A stretch of 26,810 bases of DNA. Source: an uncultured Oscillospiraceae bacterium. GTDB taxonomy: Bacteria; Bacillota; Clostridia; Oscillospirales; Oscillospiraceae. This document shows positions 21,859 to 26,810 of this stretch, one piece after another. Within the stretch, counting starts at the first letter, position 1, and each line of letters opens with the position of its first letter. Below the pieces are notes generated by a model. It worked only from the letters and a program-made list of their open reading frames with translations, ran no database searches and had not been told where the DNA came from. The position numbers were made by a program, and so were the translations under genes. The stretch spans positions 1-26,810 of the forward strand of contig CAJTLK010000019.1 in the NCBI GenBank assembly GCA_910577415.1. The letters are read 5' to 3'.

Positions 21859-22674
21859 ATGCAATTGTCAAATCTGATCCAGCAATGTATGCACGAAGAG
21901 ATCGTAGAGACCACAGGATGTACCGACCCCGGCGTCGTGGCCTACGCCGCGGCCAAGGCCGCCTCGCTGCTACAGGGAAAGATCACCAAGGTCACTGTGA
22001 CGGTCAGTAATAATGTCTACAAAAACGGCGTCATGGTGGGCATCCCCGGCGCCGGCGCCACCGGGATGGAACTGGCAGCGGCTCTGGGCGTACTGCTGCG
22101 GAGCAATGCGGACCGGGCCTTGTCCGTTTTGGAGGGCGTCACTCAGGAAAACTGCGCCGCGGCAAAAGAGCTGGTGAGCGCCGGGATGGTATCTGTCCAT
22201 CCTCGGGAGGACTGCCCCGACCCGCTGTATGTACATGCAGTGGTCTGCGCCGGCGAGGCGCGGGGGGAGGCTGTCGTTGCCCACGATTACGACATGCTGG
22301 TCCAGCTGATACAGGACGGGCGGACCATTTTTTCCAGAGCTATCCCCCAGGATACAGGCTCCCTGGTAGACCAGCTTTTAGGTCACAAGATGGAGGAGAT
22401 CTACCGCTGCATTGAGGCAACTCCGGCGGAGGAATTCGCATTTTTACTGGACTATGCCCAGGTCAACCAGGACAGCCTGGAAAAGGCCAAGGCCATACTC
22501 CCGCCGGAGGACCGGCTTCCCGCGGAGGACGGGCTGCCCTTCCCCTACTCCGTGATCCACAAGGCCAGTGAGGATACCTTCTGCTTAGCCAAGGCCAGAA
22601 TGGTGGGGCTGAAGCTGCCGGTGATCGCGGTAACGGGCAGCCATTATGATAGGGCTTTCCCCCTTCCTCTATAA
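21859..22674 (+). pseudogene. cyuA: L-cysteine desulfidase (CyuA/YhaM, UPF0597 family), 3'-truncated
   Basis: The family turns L-cysteine into pyruvate, sulfide and ammonia with a 4Fe-4S cluster. Clear N-terminal features: ETTGCTDPGVVAYAAAKAAS with the conserved Cys21, and VSNNVYKNGVMVGIPGAG then TGMELAAALGVLL. Only about 260 residues match the family, which is normally about 430 long. Similarity ends in PVIAVTGS (about 22640), where GNHG-type sequence should follow; the frame then runs through foreign codons to a stop at 22674. The C-terminal half, where the family keeps its cluster cysteines, is missing, so the product should be inactive. ATG at 21859 after AGGAGGG; promoter and operator are intact. 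Confidence 0.85.
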
Positions 22675-23047
22675 AATGATCGCCTTTGTATTTTCCGCGG
22701 CATTGGCCGGTCTGGCCGGTGGACTTTATTCCTTTGTGATCGGGTATATCGATCCCTATACCTTTACCTTCGATACCTCCATCACCATTTTGTGCATCGT
22801 GATCCTGGGCGGAATGGCCACCATGCGCGGCATGTACCTGGGCGCGGCGGTGCTGATCTTTATGCCTGAGCTGCTACGGGGCTTTGATACGTGGCGCTTC
22901 GTGGTCTATGGTCTGCTACTGGTCTTTATGATGCGCTTTCGCCCCCAGGGAATTCTGGGCTGGCAGTCCAGAAGGCCCTATCGGTTCCCAAAGGGTGTGG
23001 AGCCAAATGACATCGAAGGGACGCTTTATAAGAAGGGAGGCGGCTGA
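22646..23047 (+). pseudogene. livM: Branched-chain amino acid ABC permease LivM, 5'-truncated
   Basis: About 133 residues match the C-terminal part of LivM permeases, normally near 300-330 long: FLYKMIAFVFSAALAGLAGG, then YIDPYTFTFDTSITILCIVI, LGGMATMRGMYLGAAV and MMRFRPQGILG. The N-terminal helices are missing; similarity starts at about 22649, next to the end of the cysteine desulfidase similarity. An ATG at 22646 is in frame but has no good ribosome site and would leave only three or four helices. The 3' end is normal: the stop at 23045 is two bases before livG. A working permease is unlikely. Confidence 0.85.
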
Positions 23048-23049
23048 CG

Positions 23050-23820
23050 ATGCCACTGCTGGAGGTCAAAAATATCTGCAAGGAATTTGGTGGGCTGAAG
23101 GCGGTCAACCAGGTCTCCCTCCATGTGGACGAGGGAGAGGTCGTCAGCATCATCGGTCCGAATGGAGCGGGAAAGACGACCATGTTCAACCTGATTACCG
23201 GTGCCTATACCATCGACTCCGGCTCCATTTTGTTCCGTGGAGAGGAAATCGCAAACCAAACGCCCCAGGAGATCGTAAAGCGGGGGATCGCCCGTACCTT
23301 CCAGAACATCAAGCTTTGCAACCATATGCGTACCATCGAAAACGTCCTGGTGGGAATGGACACCGGCCTGCACTACAGCCTGGCCGACGCCCTGCTGCGC
23401 ACACCGAAGTTTCGCCGACTGGAAGCGGAAAAGCATAAACAAGCCGTCCAAATTCTAAAGGCTATTGGCCTTGGCAACCGGATCCACGAGTATGCCGGCA
23501 ATCTCCCCTATGGCGAGCGCAGAAAGCTGGAGATCGCACGGGCCATTGCCACCGGAGCCCAGTTGCTGCTGTTGGACGAACCCGCCGCCGGCATGAATGA
23601 AAACGAGTCGGCTGAGCTGATGGAGTTCATCGCTCTTCTGCGTCAGACCGGGTATACTATCTTACTGATCGAGCACGATATGCAGGTGGTCATGAACATC
23701 TCAGACCGAATATATGTTTTAGACTATGGCTCGCTGATCGCGAAGGGCGTCCCCGATGAGATCGCGGAGGACCCGGAAGTCATTAAGGCGTATTTGGGGG
23801 AGGATGATGTCGATGCTTAA
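23050..23820 (+). CDS. livG: Branched-chain amino acid ABC transporter ATPase LivG
   Basis: 256-residue ATPase, complete. Walker A GPNGAGKTT, Q-loop region ARTFQNIKLC, the LivG-type signature LPYGERRKLEIARA, Walker B LLLLDEPAAGMN (the GMN is typical of LivG) and switch His in IEHDM. ATG at 23050 with AAGGGAGG, just after the livM stop; it overlaps livF by eight bases. Intact by sequence, but its partners LivM and LivF are broken and LivH and LivK are absent, so it probably no longer serves a full transporter. Confidence 0.94.
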   Translation: MPLLEVKNICKEFGGLKAVNQVSLHVDEGEVVSIIGPNGAGKTTMFNLITGAYTIDSGSILFRGEEIANQTPQEIVKRGIARTFQNIKLCNHMRTIENVLVGMDTGLHYSLADALLRTPKFRRLEAEKHKQAVQILKAIGLGNRIHEYAGNLPYGERRKLEIARAIATGAQLLLLDEPAAGMNENESAELMEFIALLRQTGYTILLIEHDMQVVMNISDRIYVLDYGSLIAKGVPDEIAEDPEVIKAYLGEDDVDA

Positions 23821-24285
23821 GCTCTCCGACCTGCACACCTATTATGGCAGTGTACACGCCCTGAAGGGCATCAGCCTCCATGTGGAGCGGGGTAAGATCG
23901 TGACCCTGGTGGGTTCAAACGGCGCGGGCAAATCCTCCACCCTAAATACCATAGCCGGGCTGGTCCGCCCCTGAAGCGGCTCCATTCAATTGAACGGGGA
24001 GGAGATCTCCCGCCTGAGCGACCACAAGATCGTGGAGCGGGGCATCTCCCTTTCCCCCGAAGGGCGGGAGGTCTTCCCCGCTTTCACCGTATATGAAAAC
24101 CTGTCTATGGGCGCGTACACCCGGAAAAACCGGACGGAGATCGCTCAAACGCTGGAGGAGGTATATAGCCTCTTCCCCCGGCTGAAGGAGAGAGCCAGGC
24201 AGCCTGCGGGGACCCTTTCCGGAGGAGAGCAGCAAATGCTGGCCATTGGCCGGGCCATGATGAGCAAGCCCTCCGTGCTGCTGCG
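23813..24285 (+). pseudogene. livF: Branched-chain amino acid ABC transporter ATPase LivF, nonsense mutation and 3' truncation
   Basis: Starts normally at ATG 23813 inside the livG 3' end: MLKLSDLHTYYGSVHALKGI, Walker A GSNGAGKSS. An in-frame TGA at 23972-23974 stands between GLVRP and SGSIQLNGEEI, where relatives have a sense codon. The same frame then carries on with good LivF sequence: GISLSPEGREVFPAFTVYEN and signature LSGGEQQMLAIGRAMM. Similarity stops at SKPSVLL (about 24285), just before Walker B, and the next bases encode DhaK in another frame. Two independent lesions make this a pseudogene unless the joins are assembly errors. Confidence 0.87.
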
Positions 24286-25103
24286 GGTATGTAGGGGACG
24301 GAATGGCAGACGGCTGCACCGTGGGCAATGTGTTTGCCTCTCCCTCCTATCAGGCAATGACGGACACCATCCGCGCCTGTGATTTTGGCGCCGGCGTCCT
24401 CTGTCTGTATGGAAATTACGGCGGCGACAAGATGAACTTTGACCAGGCCTGCGAGGACGCGGAGTTTGACGGGATCTCTGTGGCCAGCGTCCGCGTGTGC
24501 GACGACGTGGCCTCCGCCCCCCGTGGGCAGGAGGAGAAGCGGCGGGGCGTTGCCGGTCTGGTCTACGCCTATAAGCTGGCCGGCGCCGCCGCTAACCACC
24601 GCCTTCCCCTGTCGGAGGTGGAACGCATTGCCCGCAAAGCGGTGGTCAACATCCGCACCATGGGGGTGGCTCTTTCGCCCTGCACGGTCCCTGAGGTGGG
24701 CCGCCCCACCTTCTCCATCCAGGAGGACGAAATGGAGGTGGGCATGGGCATCCACGGTGAGCCGGGGATCGCATCTAAAAAAATGATGACGGCGGACGAA
24801 ACGGCAGAGCTCATCATGACGCAGCTTCTGGAGGACTTCCCGCTGACGGCGGGCGACGAGGTCTCCGTCATGGTCAACAGCCTGGGCGCCACGCCGCCGG
24901 AGGAGCTGTATATCGTCTATCGGGCGGTGGACCGTATCTTACGGGCACGGAACGTCTCGATCTTCATGCCCCATATCGGACCCTTTGCCACCTCTATGGA
25001 GATGGCGGGACTGTCCGTGACCCTTTGCAAGCTGGACGACGAACTCAAGGAGCTTCTCAGGGATCCGGCGGATACTCCCTTTTACAGCAACCATAATAGA
25101 TAA
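24283..25103 (+). pseudogene. dhaK: Dihydroxyacetone kinase subunit DhaK, 5'-truncated
   Basis: Matches DhaK from the GYVGDGM segment onward: TVGNVFASPSYQAMTDTI, GNYGGDKMNFDQA, VCDDVASAPRGQEEKRRGVA, then the substrate-binding histidine in MGIHGEPGI and VMVNSLGATPPEELY. About 270 of the usual 330 residues remain. The missing N-terminus holds the GGGSGHEP loop that helps bind the substrate, so activity is doubtful. An ATG at 24303 could start a shorter protein but has no ribosome site. The GNYGGD...DDVASAP variant resembles DhaK relatives that act on other ketoses such as erythrulose. dhaL follows after about ten bases. Confidence 0.87.
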
Positions 25104-25112
25104 GGGGTGATA

Positions 25113-25736
25113 ATGATGAATCAGCGATCCATTCAGTCGGCCTTTCAGGAGATCACAAAAGCGGTCTCAGAGCAGGTAGAGCTTTTAACGCAGCTGGATC
25201 AGCAGAGCGGCGACGGCAACTTGGGGGTCTCCATGCGCTCCGGGTTTGAGTCGGCCAATGCCCTTGTATCCGCCAGTGAGGAGACCGACTGTGGACTTCT
25301 TCTGAATGCCGCCGCCAACGCTTTCAATCAGGCGGCTCCCAGCAGCCTGGGAACGATCTTGACTTTCTTTTGCAAAGGGATGGCCCGCGGTCTGCGGGGG
25401 AAACAGCGCTTTGACCGGGGCGAACTGGCCTCCGCCATGCAGTGTGGGCTAAGCAACGTCATGGACAAAGCCGGTTCCAAGCCGGGAGAAAAAACCATTC
25501 TGGACTCCCTTGTCCCCGGCGTTTCCGCACTGGCAGAGGATCACCCCTCCAACCTGGACGCCTTTTCCGCCGCGGCACAGGCCGCGGAGAGCGGCACCGA
25601 AGCTACCCGCGCAATGAAAGCCGTCTGGGGCCGGGCCGCCTATTACGGCGAGCAGAGCATTGGCCGGATCGACGGCGGTGCGGTAGTGGGAAAGCTGATC
25701 TTTCAATCGCTTTTGCGCGCCGTACAAAACGCCTGA
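25113..25736 (+). CDS. dhaL: Dihydroxyacetone kinase subunit DhaL-like protein
   Basis: ADP/ATP-binding subunit of DhaK-DhaL kinases, 207 residues. Conserved parts: LDQQSGDGNLGVSM (about 28-41), GEKTILDSLVPG, and the C-terminal GRAAYYGEQSIGRIDGGAV. The metal-binding motif is normally three Asp (DxxxGDGD); here the third is Asn and the next His is Leu, which may weaken Mg/nucleotide binding or mark a subfamily. ATG at 25113 or 25116 after AAGGGG; an earlier GTG is less likely. It ends at a strong bidirectional terminator. With dhaK cut short, its present role is uncertain. No dhaM (phosphotransfer subunit) is visible. Confidence 0.85.
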   Translation: MMNQRSIQSAFQEITKAVSEQVELLTQLDQQSGDGNLGVSMRSGFESANALVSASEETDCGLLLNAAANAFNQAAPSSLGTILTFFCKGMARGLRGKQRFDRGELASAMQCGLSNVMDKAGSKPGEKTILDSLVPGVSALAEDHPSNLDAFSAAAQAAESGTEATRAMKAVWGRAAYYGEQSIGRIDGGAVVGKLIFQSLLRAVQNA

Positions 25737-25747
25737 CAAAGTACATC

Positions 25748-25789
25748 AAAAAGAGGTCCCGAAGCCAAGCGGCTTCGGGACCTCTTTTT
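25748..25789. terminator. Bidirectional terminator between dhaL and tRNA-Trp
   Basis: Perfect 19-bp stem (25748-25766 with 25771-25789), loop AAGC, with T-rich arms on both strands. On the minus strand it begins at the tRNA-Trp CCA end. Confidence 0.93.
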
Positions 25790-25864
25790 GGCAGGGGCAG
25801 AAGGACTTGAACCCTCGGCACGCGGTTTTGGAGACCGCTGCTCTACCAACTGAGCTATACCCCT
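25789..25864 (-). tRNA. tRNA-Trp (CCA)
   Basis: Acceptor AGGGGTA/TGCCCCT, anticodon stem GCGGT/ACCGC with loop CTCCAAA (anticodon CCA), T loop TTCAAGT, encoded 3' CCA. Confidence 0.96.
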
Positions 25865-25867
25865 ATT

Positions 25868-25944
25868 TGGTGGGCCTTCGGGGACTCGAACCCAGGACCG
25901 ACCGGTTATGAGCCGGCTGCTCTAACCAACTGAGCTAAAGGCCC
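25868..25944 (-). tRNA. tRNA with CAT anticodon (elongator Met or Ile2)
   Basis: Acceptor GGGCCTT/AAGGCCC, anticodon loop CTCATAA (CAT), encoded CCA. The body, with GCTCATAACC around the anticodon, also resembles bacterial tRNA-Ile2, whose C34 is changed to lysidine, so Met versus Ile2 is open. The T stem CTGGG/CCCCG has a T-C mismatch at its second pair. Confidence 0.88.
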
Positions 25945-25957
25945 GCATGGCACATTA

Positions 25958-26005
25958 TAAAAATAAGGAAACGGTCTGCCGTCGCAGTTCTGCGGCGGCA
26001 GACCG
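25958..26005 (-). terminator. Terminator between tRNA-Asn and tRNA-Met/Ile2
   Basis: Long stem (25972-25987 with 25990-26005, one G-T or A-C type mismatch), followed on the minus strand by TTTCCTTATTTTT. It could end much of the 5S-tRNA-Asn transcript before the last two tRNAs. Confidence 0.75.
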
Positions 26006-26013
26006 CTCTCTTC

Positions 26014-26089
26014 TGGCTCCCCCTGTTGGACTTGAACCAACGACCCTGCGATTAACAGTCGCATGCTCTACCGACTGAGCTAAGGAGGA
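26014..26089 (-). tRNA. tRNA-Asn (GTT)
   Basis: Acceptor TCCTCCT/AGGGGGA, anticodon stem TGCGA/TCGCA with loop CTGTTAA (GTT), T arm GTTGG-TTCAAGT-CCAAC, encoded CCA. Confidence 0.96.
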
Positions 26090-26095
26090 ATATGG

Positions 26096-26129
26096 GAGAG
26101 GGTCCGGCCTGGTCAGGCCAGACCCTCTC
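26096..26129. other. Long hairpin between 5S rRNA and tRNA-Asn
   Basis: 16-bp stem with one mismatch (26096-26111 with 26114-26129) and a two-base loop. No T run follows, so a processing signal is more likely than a terminator. Confidence 0.55.
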
Positions 26130-26135
26130 ATTTGT

Positions 26136-26250
26136 GTTGGCATCACCTATTTTACCAGTCCGTCACCAGACAAGTATCTTCGGCGCGAGTGAGCTTAACT
26201 GCCGTGTTCGGGATGGGAACGGGTGGACCCTCACCGCAATCGACACCAAC
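26136..26250 (-). rRNA. 5S ribosomal RNA
   Basis: About 115 bases. The minus strand contains the standard 5S core CCGTTCCCATCCCGAACACG, then GCAGTTAAGCTC and GCGCCGAAGATACTTG, and the ends GTTGGTGTC and GATGCCAAC pair as helix I. It lies after tRNA-Glu and has its own promoter. Confidence 0.95.
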
Positions 26251-26298
26251 TGTTTATCTTAACTGAAAGACTTTACCTCTCAGCTAAAATACTATTGA

Positions 26299-26327
26299 AT
26301 TGTACTGTCCTAAAACAAGATTGTCAA
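26299..26327 (-). promoter_or_regulatory. Promoter of the 5S rRNA-tRNA unit
   Basis: Minus strand: perfect TTGACA (26322-26327), 17 bases, TACAAT (26299-26304), placing the start about 42 bases before the 5S 5' end and after tRNA-Glu. Confidence 0.78.
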
Positions 26328-26339
26328 GGACTTTGTTTT

Positions 26340-26366
26340 ATTCTTTCTTGCTTCGCAAGAAAGAAT
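26340..26366. other. Hairpin directly after tRNA-Glu
   Basis: Perfect 12-bp stem ATTCTTTCTTGC/GCAAGAAAGAAT with loop TTC, touching the tRNA-Glu 3' end. No T run follows on the minus strand, so it may be a processing site or a weak terminator. Confidence 0.6.
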
Positions 26367-26441
26367 GGTGACCCGTACCGGATTCGAACCGATGTTAACG
26401 GCGTGAGAGGCCGCTGTCTTAACCACTTGACCAACGGGCCA
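26366..26441 (-). tRNA. tRNA-Glu (CTC)
   Basis: Acceptor TGGCCCG/CGGGTCA, anticodon stem GCGGC/GCCGT with loop CTCTCAC (CTC), T loop TTCGAAT, encoded CCA. Confidence 0.95.
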
Positions 26442-26517
26442 TGGTGCGCCTTCACGGACTCGAACCGGGGACCCACTGATTAAGAGTCAGTTGCTCTACC
26501 AACTGAGCTAAAGGCGC
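26442..26517 (-). tRNA. tRNA-Lys (CTT)
   Basis: Acceptor GCGCCTT/AAGGCGC, anticodon stem ACTGA/TCAGT with loop CTCTTAA (CTT), encoded CCA. The T stem CCCGG/CCGTG has a C-T mismatch at its second pair. The next tRNA follows with no gap. Confidence 0.95.
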
Positions 26518-26644
26518 ATATGGTGAGGCTGTCACGCTCTGAACAGGTCAGGACGCTCAGTCGCGCTTCTTTGTCCGCACCCTCAAAACCGAACAACGTA
26601 AAAGTCACATGATCTACAAGCTCTGCATATCCTTTGACCTGTAA

Positions 26645-26810
26645 GGTCAAGCCCTCGGCTGATTAGTACCGGTCAGCTGCATGCGTTACCGCACTTCCAC
26701 CTCCGGCCTATCAACGATGTAGTCTACATCGAGCCTTACTCCATGAAGGATGAGAGATCTAATCTTAGGGAGAGTTTCACGCTTAGATGCCTTCAGCGTT
26801 TATCTCGTCC
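26645..26810 (-). rRNA. 23S ribosomal RNA, 3' end (runs off window)
   Basis: On the minus strand the sequence starts GGACGAGATAAACGCTGAAG, then GCATCTAAGCGTGAAACTC, and ends with ACCGGTACTAATCAGCCGAG and GGCTTGACC, the well-known 23S 3' end. About 166 bases are visible. Confidence 0.95.

Noticed and set aside
23972..23974. TGA in livF read as selenocysteine
   Set aside because: LivF ATPases are not selenoproteins, the site is not a catalytic Cys position, and I see no SECIS-like hairpin right after it. A nonsense mutation is simpler.
25954..25959. TATAAT before tRNA-Met/Ile2 as a separate promoter
   Set aside because: No -35 at the right distance and only about nine bases to the tRNA start; it is part of the T-rich terminator tail.

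Overview
The window looks like chromosome of a GC-rich, Gram-positive, strictly anaerobic bacterium. The best guess is a clostridial gut commensal of the Oscillospiraceae type. This rests on strong AGGAGG ribosome sites, consensus -35/-10 promoters with 17-base spacers, a pyruvate phosphate dikinase, an A-type flavoprotein and a superoxide reductase (anaerobe oxygen defence), clostridial FliB, GntR/FCD regulators and a GntP permease. The taxon is inference; the families are read directly from the proteins. There is no phage, IS element or CRISPR array.

Layout. 1-335: start of ppdK. 494-2809 (-): rhomboid protease, trmO, azlC and azlD in one tight operon. 2998-5272 (+): FprA flavoprotein and FliB-type lysine methylase. 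5363-5843: two small, divergent, paralogous Arc-like ribbon-helix-helix proteins sharing a promoter region with three matching 18-bp sites. 5933-6307 (-): desulfoferrodoxin. 6542-6717 (-): tRNA-Asp and tRNA-Thr with promoter and terminator. 6858-13499: a hydroxy-acid catabolic cluster with a MOFRL glycerate kinase (-), then LarA nickel racemase/epimerase, a two-subunit UxaA-family dehydratase and a GntP permease (all +), and a FadR-type GntR regulator (-).

13584-19518 (-): an apparent arginine unit, argG, argH, a solute-binding lipoprotein, permease, ATPase and a dimethylarginine dimethylaminohydrolase (DDAH). DDAH makes citrulline from methylated arginine, ArgG and ArgH turn citrulline into arginine, and the ABC transporter could bring in the substrate. 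The set therefore reads as methylarginine salvage. 19863-20762 (+): a MerR regulator with a membrane-anchored tail behind a 19-bp-spacer promoter.

20893-25736: a region showing decay or mis-joining. A GntR/FCD regulator faces a cysteine desulfidase gene cut short at about 22640 and joined to the C-terminal part of livM. livG is intact. livF carries a stop codon and is cut at about 24285, where it joins dhaK lacking its 5' end. dhaL follows, complete but with an altered metal motif.

25789-26810 (-): the end of a ribosomal RNA locus, in transcription order 23S 3' end, tRNA-Lys, tRNA-Glu, a consensus promoter, 5S, tRNA-Asn, terminator, tRNA-Met/Ile2, tRNA-Trp, terminator.
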